Source: JABWBD01 sp040768665
GTDB taxonomy: Bacteria > Planctomycetota > Planctomycetia > Pirellulales > Thermoguttaceae
Assembly: GCA_040768665.1 (NCBI GenBank)
Contig: JAXGMN010000047.1
Coordinates: forward strand, 42,590 to 106,589
Reading direction: 5' to 3'
Length of the DNA stretch: 64,000 bases
The notes under the pieces are model-generated. The model did no database searches and had not been told where the DNA came from. It saw only the letters and a list, made by a program, of their open reading frames with translations. Positions 31,454 through 40,872 of this stretch are shown in pieces. Position 1 is the stretch's first letter; each line of letters starts with the position of its first letter. The translations under genes and the position numbers were made by a program.

Positions 31454-34400
31454 TCAACGCGGCGGAAGGTCGCGTTCGGGCTGGAAGGGCAGATCCTTGC
31501 GGACGATCACGACCTTGTCGATCTTGGTGCCGCTTTCACGGTTGCGAATCTGGAGCGTGTGCGAGCCGGCGTTCAGTGCAAAGACGGTCGCCGTCCGCCC
31601 GGCGGATTCGCCGTCAACGCGGTTGCGGACGATGGTCCAATGCCAGGTTCCGATCTTTTCCAGGTCCGTCAACGAGAGCGGCTCGCGGTCGATCGAGGCG
31701 TAGAAGCTATCGGAATCTCCAGAGGTGCCCATCGCGCGGACCCAGACGACGTGCTCGCCCGGCGTCGACACCTCGAAGCAGCCGTAGGCACTGCCTCGAT
31801 CGCGATTGCCGGGAGGCGGGACGGCGATGTGCCGTTTTGCCGGCTGATCGGCATCCGTCTCGACGGCCATCGGCTCCGCCAGCCACATTGCCTCCGCTTC
31901 CACGACTACCACGCCCGGCGGTGCTTCGTCGAACTTCGGAAGGCCCGAAATGACCAACTCGCCGGGCGCAAACCGCCGCAGTGGAGTGGCCGCCTCAGGG
32001 ATGTCGTTCGCTGCCTGTCGAACGCTCGTCAGCTCAGGTTCGGTCCCGGTGGCCGCGACGAATACGCCCGTGCCCGGCGGCGCCGTACAGTTGCGGACCA
32101 TGACGTCGGAAGTATCCACCAGCCAGATAAGCGGGAAACGGGGGGACGCCGAGGTTGCGCTCACCCGATCGACAAGCAGGCCCTTGACATCCTCGCACAC
32201 GAGCATGGGCCGCGGATCGGGGGCTTCCGAACGGATCGTCACGTTTTTCAGTTGAATCCCTTGGGCGTGGCGGCAGTAGAGTCCGTAAGCGGGAAGCTGC
32301 GAGAACATGCCGGCCGCCGGATACGCATCGGGACGCTCGGGGACGGTTCGCAGCACGTCGGTCTCCTGACCGCCGCCCGGGTAACGGATCGATACGTCCT
32401 CAATGCGAACCTCTTCGACGCGATGCCCAGGCAGGCCCGAGATGAAACTCTCGCGGGGCGGATACCGCCGGCAATCGGCCGCCCCCGCGTTTTCGATCCC
32501 GTGCTCCAGGAGGATCTCGCGGTACGACTTGTCGGAGAGTTCGACCTGGACGTCTTTGATCTGCACGCCGCGGAGATAGCCGGGCACGACCGCTTCGCCT
32601 TCGCGGAAGTAGTAGGGTCGGAGCCGGGCTCCCAGGCGAATCAGGATGGCGGCCGCGGCATCGTGCGCCCGCACGCCCTCGATATCGATGTTCTCCATCT
32701 GCGTGCCGTCGACCGAATAGAGTTCGAGCGCCTTGGGCCCCCAGCCTTCAAGGTTGCGGACTACGAGGTTCGAATAGGGGGCGCGGGTCTCGGTGCCCAG
32801 CTTGAAGGCCCCGCGGTAGGTGAACACCCGGTTGTTGAGCACCCGGTAGTTGCGATTGACGCGGTCGGACGCCTGGCTCTTGACGACGATGGCGTCGTCG
32901 TCGGAGATCACCGTGCAGTCTTCGATCAGGACGTCCTCGCACCCCGACAGGTCGATGCCGTCGTTGTTGCGCCCCGGGCGGGGACTGTTGACCGTGGTGC
33001 CCCGGATGCTCAGGTTGCGGCAGCGGATGTAATGCTGGGTCCAGGAGCCGGAGTTGCAGGTGGTGACGTCGCACACCTTCACTCCCTCGCAATCGTTGAG
33101 ATGAATGATCTGGACTCGCCAGCCACGGGAGGTGAACGCCTGCCCCTGGCCGTCGATCACACCGGGGCCGGTCACGGCGATGTCCCGTGCGCCGTCGGCG
33201 TAGATCAGCCCCGCGGACGGATAGTGCGTGCGGTTGGTGCTACCGAGCAGCGTTGCTCCTTCGGCGACGTGCAGATGGACTCCGCTCTTGAGCTGGATCG
33301 TGCCGGTGCGGTAGACGCCCGGCGGCACGAGCACGATTCCGCCGCCGGCTGAGTGGGCGGCGTCCACGGCAGCCTGGATCGCCTTCATGTCGAGGTGCAC
33401 GCCGTCGCCCGCGGCCCCGTAGTCGCGGACGCTGAAGCGGCGGGCGTCGTCGGGAACCTTATCGTGGAGCGTCTGCGGTTGTTTGCCTGCCGGCGGCCGC
33501 GGCTGCGGCTGTTGGACGGCCGCCTCTGCAAACTCCGGCACCTGCACCGGGAAGCTGCGGTCCATCCGGTCCGCGGCGGCGAGTTGCCAAAAGCCGTTGT
33601 GTCCCCAGGCCCAGATCCGCCCTTGGGCGTCGCGAGCCAGTGCATGGCGGACTCCGCCGGCGAACTCGACGATATTGTCCAGCAGCGGAGCGTCGCCGTT
33701 CTCTCCGAGGCGTACCATCCGGGGCCGGTCGTCGTTGACTCCCAACTGCCGACCGGCGCCCAACTCGCCGAAGACGTTCCATCCCCAGGACCGCATCGTC
33801 CCGTCGCGCATCAAGGCCCAGCTCGCCTCGTAGCCCGCCGCCACGGCAGCCACCCCTTCCAGCGGCGTCCGGCCGTCTTCGCCTACCACGCGTACGGGAG
33901 CCGGCAGGTGTCTGGCCTTGGTGTTGCCTTCCCAGAAGTTGCCGCGTGTTCCCTCGCCGAGTTGCCCGCCGCCATTGTAGCCCCAGGCGACTGCGGTGCC
34001 GTCTTCCAGCACCGCCAGGTTGTGGAACACTCCGGCTGCGACCGCCTTGACGTTCTGAAGGTGGCCTCGCCCGCCGATCCCGACCACCTGAACGGGAAAC
34101 GGGCGATATTTTGCCTCGGGGTGGGCGTCTGTCTGGCTGGTGCCGATGCCCAACTGCCCCTCCCAGTTGCCGCCCCAAGCCCAGACCGTGCCGTCGTCCG
34201 ACAGCGCGACGGTGTGGTGGGTCCCGCAGGCCACGGCTCGGACGCGAGCCAGGCGGCTGTTGCCGCCGGGCCCCAGGACCGGCACGGGGTGCGTGCTCCA
34301 TCGATTGCTGTCGCACACGCCGTCGCCCAACTGCCCCTGGCACGAGCTTCCCCAGGCCCAGACGCTGCCGTCTTGCAGGAGGGCTGCGGAATGGTCCCAG

Positions 34401-34837
34401 CCGGCAGCCATGGCGACCACGCCTCGAAGAAAGCCCTTTCCCTCGGGGCCGAGCACTTGGACGGGAACCGGGCTGTGCGAATCGAGGCCCCATTGCCCGT
34501 TGCCCAGTTGCCCGAACGCATTGTTGCCCCACGCCCAGAGACTGCCATCGCGGCGGAGGGCCAAGGTATGGTGCGTCCCCGCCGATACGGCGACCACGTC
34601 GGCAAGCCGTCCCTCGGCGCCGGGGCCTTTCACAGGCACGGGCACCGGACGATCCGCAAAGCTGCCGTCTCCAAGTTGTCCGAGGCGATTCTCTCCCCAG
34701 GTCCAGACGTGTCCCCGCGGATCCACGGCCACGCTATGCCGCCAGCCGGCGGTCAGCTTCTGTGGACTGTGGGCAAACGCGGGCGACACCATCCCGAGCA
34801 ACCAAACAACCGTCAGCGCCTGCAACCTGTTCCGCAT
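31454..34837 (-). CDS. Secreted RCC1-repeat and right-handed beta-helix (GH28/pectate lyase-like) fusion
   Basis: About 1127 residues. A signal peptide (MRNRLQALTVVWLLGMVSPAFA) is followed by some seven RCC1-like blades over residues 25-440, each with a GxxHxxAL and WAWGxNxxGQLG pattern. After a proline/glutamine linker comes a beta-helix domain (FSVRDYGAAGDGVHLDMKAIQAAVDAA start, then CEGVKVCDVTTCNSGSWTQHY and DGIDLSGCEDVLIEDC) typical of GH28 polygalacturonases and related lyases, with two Asp-rich motifs as in their active site. A small C-terminal jelly-roll ends the protein. The ATG at 34837 has GGAGGTG eight bases upstream; the longer frame starts inside a repeat. Confidence 0.85.
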   Translation of the reverse strand: MRNRLQALTVVWLLGMVSPAFAHSPQKLTAGWRHSVAVDPRGHVWTWGENRLGQLGDGSFADRPVPVPVKGPGAEGRLADVVAVSAGTHHTLALRRDGSLWAWGNNAFGQLGNGQWGLDSHSPVPVQVLGPEGKGFLRGVVAMAAGWDHSAALLQDGSVWAWGSSCQGQLGDGVCDSNRWSTHPVPVLGPGGNSRLARVRAVACGTHHTVALSDDGTVWAWGGNWEGQLGIGTSQTDAHPEAKYRPFPVQVVGIGGRGHLQNVKAVAAGVFHNLAVLEDGTAVAWGYNGGGQLGEGTRGNFWEGNTKARHLPAPVRVVGEDGRTPLEGVAAVAAGYEASWALMRDGTMRSWGWNVFGELGAGRQLGVNDDRPRMVRLGENGDAPLLDNIVEFAGGVRHALARDAQGRIWAWGHNGFWQLAAADRMDRSFPVQVPEFAEAAVQQPQPRPPAGKQPQTLHDKVPDDARRFSVRDYGAAGDGVHLDMKAIQAAVDAAHSAGGGIVLVPPGVYRTGTIQLKSGVHLHVAEGATLLGSTNRTHYPSAGLIYADGARDIAVTGPGVIDGQGQAFTSRGWRVQIIHLNDCEGVKVCDVTTCNSGSWTQHYIRCRNLSIRGTTVNSPRPGRNNDGIDLSGCEDVLIEDCTVISDDDAIVVKSQASDRVNRNYRVLNNRVFTYRGAFKLGTETRAPYSNLVVRNLEGWGPKALELYSVDGTQMENIDIEGVRAHDAAAAILIRLGARLRPYYFREGEAVVPGYLRGVQIKDVQVELSDKSYREILLEHGIENAGAADCRRYPPRESFISGLPGHRVEEVRIEDVSIRYPGGGQETDVLRTVPERPDAYPAAGMFSQLPAYGLYCRHAQGIQLKNVTIRSEAPDPRPMLVCEDVKGLLVDRVSATSASPRFPLIWLVDTSDVMVRNCTAPPGTGVFVAATGTEPELTSVRQAANDIPEAATPLRRFAPGELVISGLPKFDEAPPGVVVVEAEAMWLAEPMAVETDADQPAKRHIAVPPPGNRDRGSAYGCFEVSTPGEHVVWVRAMGTSGDSDSFYASIDREPLSLTDLEKIGTWHWTIVRNRVDGESAGRTATVFALNAGSHTLQIRNRESGTKIDKVVIVRKDLPFQPERDLPPR

Positions 34838-34946
34838 ACCACACCTCCTCCCATGCAGCTTACCAACCCGCCCCAACCTGCACCACACCGAAGGCATCCG
34901 CGGCTTTACGCGAATGGCAGATGATCCCATCCTCTCAGGGTTTCCC

Positions 34947-34980
34947 ATCAGCCCGGCTGCTTCCGAGCAGCCGGGCTGAT
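34947..34980. repeat. Perfect 15-bp hairpin repeat, copy 1
   Basis: ATCAGCCCGGCTGCT-TCCG-AGCAGCCGGGCTGAT. A second copy is at 44523-44552. Confidence 0.8.
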
Positions 34981-35139
34981 ACACGGGCTGATACACGGAT
35001 CACACCCCGCCTGGAAACCCTTGATGCCCCGGTGGACGCTTGAGTAGACTGGGCGTCAGTCGTCATCTCCCAAGACGATTCCGCGGACGCTGGATCCCGC
35101 AGCCTCCGCCCACTCTCTCTATCAAAGGAGCGGCCATCA

Positions 35140-35243
35140 TGCAAGCGGACAAGAGCGAACATGCCGTGGGGCGGAGTGTCGACCGCCGTCGTTTCCTGTC
35201 GGAAATCGGCCTGGGAGCCGCGGGAACGGCCGCTCTCGCGCGT
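35140..35243 (+). pseudogene. N-terminal fragment of a Tat-exported protein
   Basis: The frame starts MQADKSEHAVGRSVDRRRFLSEIGLGAAG: a twin-arginine signal (RRRFL) and hydrophobic core. It is cut after about 34 codons where the repeat flanking the REP-associated transposase begins (35243), and no continuation is found after the element. Many planctomycete Gfo/Idh/MocA and sulfatase-like proteins begin like this, but the parent gene cannot be named. Confidence 0.7.
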
Positions 35244-36034
35244 AAAAGGTGTCAGGAACCTTTTTCTTGACAACCGGGTGGCGGTGTGGTTAGAATCGTG
35301 GGGAGTTGAACCAGGGAACCTTTCTGGGGAAGGGAGGGCAAGACATGGGGCGAGCGAGACGGGCGGCGGACGGAGGCGTCGTCTATCACGTACTGAACCG
35401 CGCCAACGCACGTTTGCCGATTTTCGAGCGCGATGAAGACTTCGCCGCCTTCGAGCGGATTCTGGCCGAGGGGCGCGAGCGGTACGATATGCGGATCCTG
35501 GCGTACTGCCTGCTCTCGAATCATTGGCATTGGCTTTTGTGGCCGAAGAGGGACGGCGACCTGTCGCGGTTTGTGGGATGGGTGACGCTGACGCACACCC
35601 AGCGGTGGCATGCGAATCGGGGTTCGACGGGGAGCGGGCACGTGTACCAGGGCCGCTTCAAGTCGTTTCCGATTCAGGACGACGATCATTTCTATGTGGT
35701 GTGCCGCTACGTGGAGCGGAACGCGCTGCGTGCGATGCTCGTCGAGCAAGCCGAGCAGTGGCAATGGTCGAGTCTATGGCGTTGGAAGTTTGGCACCGCG
35801 AAGGAGAAGAAGCTTTTGTCGAATTGGCCCGTGGCACGGCCGCGCGGTTGGACGGCACACGTGAACGCACCGCAGACGGAGGCGGAGTTGGAGGCGATTC
35901 GGCGTTGTGTTCGGCGAGGACAACCCTTTGGCGATGAGCGGTGGACAGAGCGGATGGTCAAACGGCTTGGCCTTGAGACGACGATGCGGCCGCGAGGAAG
36001 GCCACGAAAGGCTGTAAAAGGTTCCTGACACCTC
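35243..36034 (+). mobile_element. REP-associated tyrosine transposase unit (RAYT) with flanking palindromes
   Basis: The transposase gene is bounded by AAAAGGTGTCAGGAACCTTTT on the left and its complement AAAAGGTTCCTGACACC on the right. The same GTGTCAGGAACC core is in the REP-like palindrome at 30043. Confidence 0.8.
35345..36028 (+). CDS. REP-associated tyrosine transposase (IS200/IS605-like Y1 family)
   Basis: A 227-residue single-stranded DNA nuclease/transposase. The HUH metal motif reads NHWHWLLWP and the catalytic Tyr is in VCRYVERNAL; both match RAYT proteins thought to move or maintain REP palindromes. GGGAGG lies upstream of the ATG at 35345; the longer frame from 35306 starts inside the flanking repeat. 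Its C terminus is basic (RPRGRPRKAVKGS) and the stop coincides with the right palindrome. Inserted in, and truncating, the Tat-signal gene. It could still be active. Confidence 0.9.
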   Translation: MGRARRAADGGVVYHVLNRANARLPIFERDEDFAAFERILAEGRERYDMRILAYCLLSNHWHWLLWPKRDGDLSRFVGWVTLTHTQRWHANRGSTGSGHVYQGRFKSFPIQDDDHFYVVCRYVERNALRAMLVEQAEQWQWSSLWRWKFGTAKEKKLLSNWPVARPRGWTAHVNAPQTEAELEAIRRCVRRGQPFGDERWTERMVKRLGLETTMRPRGRPRKAVKGS

Positions 36035-36420
36035 GTATACTCGGATCAGAAGCACTTACGGGAAAGGGACTTACGGTTCTACTTCCCTGGCCAAGTGCAT
36101 ATCTGAGTTGTTCTCTGCTTCCCTGGATTGAATGTGCTTCCTCCAGGGTTGCTTGTTCCATGGAATTTGCTTCCGAGTATCTGCTTCCCGCTGCATGTCG
36201 TTGCAGTCCAGTTCTTCCCATCAGTTCTGTTTTCCCGCATTTGCGAGTTCTTCGCCTGGGAGGGCTCCGTCGAGTAGTGATCAGTGATGCAGTAGTGAGG
36301 ATTGATGCAGTACGACTTTTTTCACCGAGTTTGAAATGGCCACACCCGACGCGCCGAAAAGCCTACCGGTATCGCGAACCATTGACGTCTTGGCACATGT
36401 TTACCGTTGGAGGCAACGCT
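36029..36420. other. Intergenic region with no gene seen
   Basis: Right palindrome of the RAYT unit, then AT-richer sequence with several short direct words (e.g. TGCTTCC) and no supported gene. Confidence 0.5.
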
Positions 36421-36828
36421 ATGCCGCTGAAAAAGCCCTTGCCTGTCCTGGAGCCTCACCGGCTCCGCCGCATACCGCGCTCGTTCGCATGGATCGACCA
36501 TCGCCTTCGAAGCGAAGGTCTGCTCAAGAAGCTTCGCCCCGAAGATATCGGACTGTACCTGTTCCTCACGCTGGCCGCCGATCGCGACGGGCTTTCCTGT
36601 TGGCGGTTGGACCGCATCGAACGGGACATCCCCTGCTTCGACCGCCATGCGCTGTGGGACGCCCGTAGCCGACTCGCTCAGTTGGATCTCATCGCCTATC
36701 GGCCCTGGCGCGACGGCGAACCGGACGGCTGCTACCAGGTGCTTGCCGTCGACCGGCCTCGTGACAGCCTCTCGCCCCAACTGACGGCGCTGCTGGACAA
36801 CATCGGACGACGCATCGAGACTCGCTGA
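36421..36828 (+). CDS. Small winged-helix-like protein, function unknown
   Basis: A 135-residue protein with the block RSFAWIDHRLRSEGLLKKLRPEDIGLYLFLTLAADRDGLSCWRLDRIERDIPC, which resembles the winged-helix start of replication or transposition accessory proteins. GGAGGC lies nine bases upstream of the ATG. Homologues often sit beside transposase genes, here 274 bases upstream of an IS110-type transposase. I do not recognise a defined family and do not assign a function. Longer frames to 36160 have no support. Confidence 0.6.
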   Translation: MPLKKPLPVLEPHRLRRIPRSFAWIDHRLRSEGLLKKLRPEDIGLYLFLTLAADRDGLSCWRLDRIERDIPCFDRHALWDARSRLAQLDLIAYRPWRDGEPDGCYQVLAVDRPRDSLSPQLTALLDNIGRRIETR

Positions 36829-37101
36829 CACACACTTACCCCACGCGCGGGATGCCACGCCTGTCACCTCGGAACCTGATCCGCAGCAAAGATTGTGACC
36901 CGCGCTTTTTGGACCACGCCTAAAGGCCAAGTATGAGTCGGTTGGAGACGATGCTTGGGCCGCTCGCGCGCCCAACCACGGACGCTCCGGATCACCCACG
37001 AGGTTTTGGCTTAGGCCGTTGGATATCGAATCTTCCTCCATCCTCGCACCAACATCGGACCGCAACCGCGGTCGCCCAGCAATACCTTCAGGAGAATCAC
37101 C
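36829..37101 (+). other. Long noncoding left end of the IS110 element (candidate bridge RNA)
   Basis: 273 bases without a gene directly 5' of the IS110 transposase. In IS110 elements this position encodes the bridge RNA that pairs with target and donor DNA. I see several short complementary stretches but cannot define the loops by eye. Confidence 0.4.
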
Positions 37102-38328
37102 ATGATTGCTAATCCTCAAGAAGGCCCCATCCACGCACGTGGCCGGGCTGTCGTCGGCATCGATATCGGCAAGCGGAAACATTCGGCAACGGCCGTCTCG
37201 CCGCAGGGTGAAGTCCTCGCCCGACTCGCTTCCTTCTCCAACACCCGCGAAGGCATCGACCTGCTGGAAAGCGAAGTGCTCCAAAAGGCCGGCGGACCAG
37301 GCAAGACGCTCATCGCCATGGAGGCCACCGGCCACTACTGGATATGTATGTATTGGGAACTGACCCGACGCGGCTACTGCTGTGTCGTGCTCAATCCCAT
37401 CCAGACCAATGCCCGCATGGGCGCACGCATCCGCAAGACCAAAACTGACCCGATCGATTCCCTCGGGATCGCCAGGGTCATCCTCAGCGGCGAAGCCCGC
37501 GCTACCCGCGTCCCCGATGAGAAAACCGTCGAACTGCGATTGCTGGTGCGGCATCGCTGGCGGCTGGTGCAGGCCCACACCGACATGGAACGCTACGCGC
37601 AAACCCTGCTGGATCGGGTCTTTCCCGAATACGAAAGCGTCTTCTCCAAGCCGTTGCTCCCGTCCACACGCGCGTTGATCCGGGAAATCGGCATCGATCC
37701 GCGCCAGATTATCTCGCGCGCCGACGAGGTTCGCAATCTGCTTCGCCGTGTCAGCCGCCGCCAAATCTCCGACGACAAAATCGATCAACTGCTCCAGAAG
37801 GCAAGCCACTCGATCGGCACGCCGCAAGCGACCACGCTGATCGCCCAGCAGCTTCACGACATCTTCCAGTACTTCGAACTCATCGAACAGCAGGTGGCCC
37901 AAATCGACGAGCAACTCGAAGCCCGCATCCTCGAAGCCGGCTCGCCCTTGCTCTCGCTGGGAATCGGACCCGTGCTGGCCGCATCCATCCATGCCGAGAG
38001 CGACAGTATCCGCGACTTCTCCACCCCAGGCCAGTACGTTGCCTATGCGGGGCTGGATCCCAGTGTCCATGACTCCGGCGACACGGTCCGCGGCCGCTCG
38101 AAGATCAGTAAACGCGGCTCCCCCACACTCCGACGAGCTCTCTACCAGGCCGCGTTCGTCATCTATCGCAAGCACGACTACTTCCTCCGCCGCTACAAAA
38201 AGTACCGCCGCAAAGGCCGCAGCCACACCGAAGCCTCGATCATCGTCGCCGACCGCCTGGCCCGTGTCGTCTGGCGACTGCTCACCGACAATCGCCCCTT
38301 CAAAAAACGCCCTCCGAAGAAGTCCTAA
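37102..38328 (+). CDS. IS110-family transposase
   Basis: A 408-residue transposase with an N-terminal RuvC-like DEDD domain (VVGIDIGKRKHSA with the first Asp, AMEATGHYW with the Glu, TDPIDSLGIA with later acids) and a C-terminal transposase_20 domain with the serine-bearing STPGQYVAYAGLDP and SKRGSPTLRRALYQAA. Both halves are complete, so it may be active. It is followed by about 270 bases before the next gene; element ends are not marked by inverted repeats, as usual for this family. Confidence 0.93.
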   Translation: MIANPQEGPIHARGRAVVGIDIGKRKHSATAVSPQGEVLARLASFSNTREGIDLLESEVLQKAGGPGKTLIAMEATGHYWICMYWELTRRGYCCVVLNPIQTNARMGARIRKTKTDPIDSLGIARVILSGEARATRVPDEKTVELRLLVRHRWRLVQAHTDMERYAQTLLDRVFPEYESVFSKPLLPSTRALIREIGIDPRQIISRADEVRNLLRRVSRRQISDDKIDQLLQKASHSIGTPQATTLIAQQLHDIFQYFELIEQQVAQIDEQLEARILEAGSPLLSLGIGPVLAASIHAESDSIRDFSTPGQYVAYAGLDPSVHDSGDTVRGRSKISKRGSPTLRRALYQAAFVIYRKHDYFLRRYKKYRRKGRSHTEASIIVADRLARVVWRLLTDNRPFKKRPPKKS

Positions 38329-38600
38329 CGAATTACCCACAAGCCCGGCTCAACAAACTCTTTCGAAAAAAAATCGGGAATCTTGCCATGACGCCCTTGA
38401 CTGTTCATAGTAGGTCTTTTCCGGCCCTGGTACCAATGCCCCCGCCCGACACGTGATCCGAAAAGGGCCTTGTCCTCAGAGACGAATTGCCTCTTGAGGG
38501 AGGTCGGGGTATACTGCACCGGGGGTTGTGAGAGGACGGCAGTCGAGGGCTTCTCAGGAGTATGATTCCGTTATTCTGCTTGCGAAAGAGGAGATCACGC

Positions 38601-38867
38601 ATGAGCAGCAACCTTTCACCGGAAAACGAAGCTTTCCTGGACAACGTCGTCAATAGCGGTGTGTTCCCGGACCGCGGCCAGGCCCTTGACGAGGCGGTCC
38701 TGCTGCTCAAGAAGCGTTTGGAGTTGCTCCACCATATCGACGAAGGTACCGCACAATTGGAGAGAGGGGACTACGTCGAGTACGACCTGGATGAGCTTCG
38801 AGAGTTTTGCGAAGAGATCAAGTCGGAAGGTCGAAAACGCCTCGAGAGGGGCAACCCGCAGTCATGA
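38601..38867 (+). CDS. ParD/CopG-like antitoxin
   Basis: An 88-residue protein that likely binds the ParE-like product of the next gene. The sequence SSNLSPENEAFLDNVVNSGVFPDRGQALDEAVLLLKKRLE is a ribbon-helix-helix pattern, and the acidic C-terminal half would wrap around the toxin. AGAGGAG lies eight bases upstream of the ATG. Its stop overlaps the start of the toxin gene (ATGA), the usual arrangement, and such pairs repress their own promoter. Confidence 0.85.
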   Translation: MSSNLSPENEAFLDNVVNSGVFPDRGQALDEAVLLLKKRLELLHHIDEGTAQLERGDYVEYDLDELREFCEEIKSEGRKRLERGNPQS

Positions 38868-39172
38868 AACCGCTGCGCCTTTCGGCGCGTGCCCGGGCGG
38901 ATCTGCGAGGCATCTGGAACGATATTGTCGTCAAGAGTTCGAATCCTGCGGCTGCGGATAGACTGATCGACCGCCTCCAAGATGCACTGAGGGTGCTTGC
39001 GGAACGTCCACTTCTGGGACAGGCCCGTGATGATCTCCGAGCGGGCATACGCACCTTTGTCGTTGGCAAGTATGTACTGCTCTATTACCCCGCGAAGCAC
39101 GGGATCCGTGTAGCAGGGATTGTTCACGGAGCACAGGACATCGAAGGCATATTCCGCCGCGGCGAACGATAG
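38864..39172 (+). CDS. RelE/ParE-family toxin
   Basis: A 102-residue protein with the ParE/RelE fold signature: LSARARADLRGIWNDIV, RLIDRLQDALRVLAERPLLGQARDDL and FVVGKYVLLYYPAKHGIRVAGIVHGAQDIEGIF. ParE members poison DNA gyrase while RelE members cut mRNA on the ribosome; the lack of an obvious RelE basic catalytic set and the close match to GRP..R...Y.I.Y favours ParE. It is translationally coupled to the antitoxin. Directly behind it lies a fragment of nadE on the other strand. Confidence 0.88.
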   Translation: MKPLRLSARARADLRGIWNDIVVKSSNPAAADRLIDRLQDALRVLAERPLLGQARDDLRAGIRTFVVGKYVLLYYPAKHGIRVAGIVHGAQDIEGIFRRGER

Positions 39173-39256
39173 CTGCCGGTGCGAGTTTGCGCCCACGGCC
39201 GGCGGCGCAACTCGTGTATCCACCAATGTTGCCGCAGCAGGGAGTCGGTCCATTCG

Positions 39257-39371
39257 CTATACTCCGGGAAGGATGAACGCATGAGGCGAAAGGTTTCCAA
39301 CGGAAGCTGTTTGTCGCGGATGGCCGCCCGTTCGATCGCGTCGAGCACCTCGTACGGCATGAGGTCGGCCT
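39257..39371 (-). pseudogene. Fragment of nadE (duplicated internal segment)
   Basis: About 115 bases are near-identical (about three differences) to 41099-41213 inside the intact nadE gene and read MPYEVLDAIERAAIRDKQL, then LETFRLMRSSFPEYS in the same frame. Sequence on either side is unrelated. It marks a partial duplication around the inserted toxin-antitoxin and DUF4058 genes. Confidence 0.85.
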
Positions 39372-39735
39372 CACATTACCGACCGCTTCCCGAACCGGAA
39401 CATGCCGCACAACCTGAAAGACGGCCGCGAGCTACGTTGCAAGAGACCGGGCAGTTCCGGAAAGCCACCGCGCGCCCTGACATTGTTGCTCTCGAGGGGG
39501 CGCTGTAACTCCAGTCGCCCCACGACGCGGGCGGCCAATTCGTGCAGAACTCACGGAGGATCACGGAGTACGGTCATGTCGCGGCGGCAAAGGTCCCATC
39601 CATGCACGAAGACGGAGCGGAGTGGTTGATGTTTCGGGCCGAAGACGGTCGCCGTCAGTCGATCATCGCTATCACCCCACACGTAAATCCCCAGAAGCGT
39701 TGAGCCGGCACCGTACAAGGGACCGAATAAGGACC
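39372..39735. other. Region without a supported gene
   Basis: Contains a minus-strand stretch that reads LLGIYVWGDSDDRLTATVFGP in a broken frame, perhaps the tail of a lost gene; nothing else is supported. Confidence 0.4.
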
Positions 39736-40503
39736 TCAAACAGGCTCGTCCTCGCCGGACAACTTCCCCGTTTCCACCAGTTCGCGCAGATCGGCCGGGC
39801 AGGTCGCCCAAGCCGCTTGGTAGCTCGCCTCCAGCGGCACGGGAATGTAGCCGCGGCGGTCCAGATACGCCGGCATGTCGGGCAGAGTGTCTCCGGCGCC
39901 GATCAGCTCGACGTAGGCGGTTGTCTCGACACCAGTGAACAGGTCGCCGGCGACGTATGCAGCCAGGGTCAAAGCCTTGCCGGGTGGTAACTCGAACGGC
40001 TCGTCCTCGATCTCGTCCCAGATGGCCTTGTGCATGCCCTGGGGATCGCGGGGCGTGGGCGGCAAGATGTCGATCACCAACAGGTGAATCCCTTGTCGGA
40101 GAAACTCCATGGTCTTCTGCACAAAAGCGCGAAGAGCTGCTTGCCCGCTCTTTTTCCCGGGCGAGACGATTTCCAGCACGCAGACAACCTCGCCGAGGCG
40201 GTGGCGGAAGACGATGCGGTTGGCGCGGGCGGCCAGCGCGGCTTTGGCCTGCATCACGAGGCTGGTCTTCGGGGGCGTGGCGGTGAGGATGCCGCCGAGG
40301 GGTTCCTCCGGACGGCGCGGTCGGGCCCGTCGCTCCAGGGCAAGAACATCTGGAGCCAGGCCCCCCGCGTGCTGTTCCACCAGGGCCGAGTACCCGGGCG
40401 GCAAAAGCCCCGCATTCAGAGCAGCGCAAATGGCGACCGTCCAGTTTTGGTGAAAATGGTGAAATACGTTCGCATCGACACTGGACCAATCGTGAACTGG
40501 CAT
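39736..40503 (-). CDS. DUF4058 family protein
   Basis: A 255-residue protein starting MPVHDWSSVDANVFHHFHQNW, which is the typical start of DUF4058 proteins common in planctomycetes and cyanobacteria. The central part (CVLEIVSPGKKSGQAALRAFVQKTMEFLRQGIHLLVIDILPP) resembles a restriction-endonuclease-like core with E-x-V-S-P-x-K-K, so a nuclease-type fold is possible. Function is unknown. GGAGAG lies upstream of the ATG; the longer frame to 40551 has no support. Confidence 0.8.
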   Translation of the reverse strand: MPVHDWSSVDANVFHHFHQNWTVAICAALNAGLLPPGYSALVEQHAGGLAPDVLALERRARPRRPEEPLGGILTATPPKTSLVMQAKAALAARANRIVFRHRLGEVVCVLEIVSPGKKSGQAALRAFVQKTMEFLRQGIHLLVIDILPPTPRDPQGMHKAIWDEIEDEPFELPPGKALTLAAYVAGDLFTGVETTAYVELIGAGDTLPDMPAYLDRRGYIPVPLEASYQAAWATCPADLRELVETGKLSGEDEPV

Positions 40504-40872
40504 CGTTTGTCTCTCCAGCGATATTGGCGAGCGCCGCCGGTCTCCCTCCAAACGAATTCTATCTCAGTCACGTGCTTCCGAACAGTTGTGGCGACCATCC
40601 TGCACCCCCGCCCGCTCGGAATCGGACCAGCAGCTTCGTTTGGGACCTTCGAAACGATGCTTCTTTACGTCTAGCTCTGGACGCTCGACTCCCAACTTTC
40701 GCCCCTCGGCCTCCGAACGATCCCCAGGCAAATGTCCGATACGGTCAACGAGCGCCGGCGATCCCACCAGCAATCCCCCTTCCACAGATACCGGGTGGTC
40801 CGGGAAACCAAGAAATTGGAGAAACCGGCGCCGTGTCGGCCAACGCTCGCCTGCCCTTCTTGGACCGAAGCC
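40504..40872. other. Region without a supported gene
   Basis: 369 bases between the DUF4058 start and the nadE stop. Short frames here have no ribosome site or homology. Confidence 0.5.

Noticed and set aside
31355..33352. 665-residue plus-strand gene
   Set aside because: Entirely antisense to the RCC1/beta-helix gene, no ribosome site or recognisable domain.
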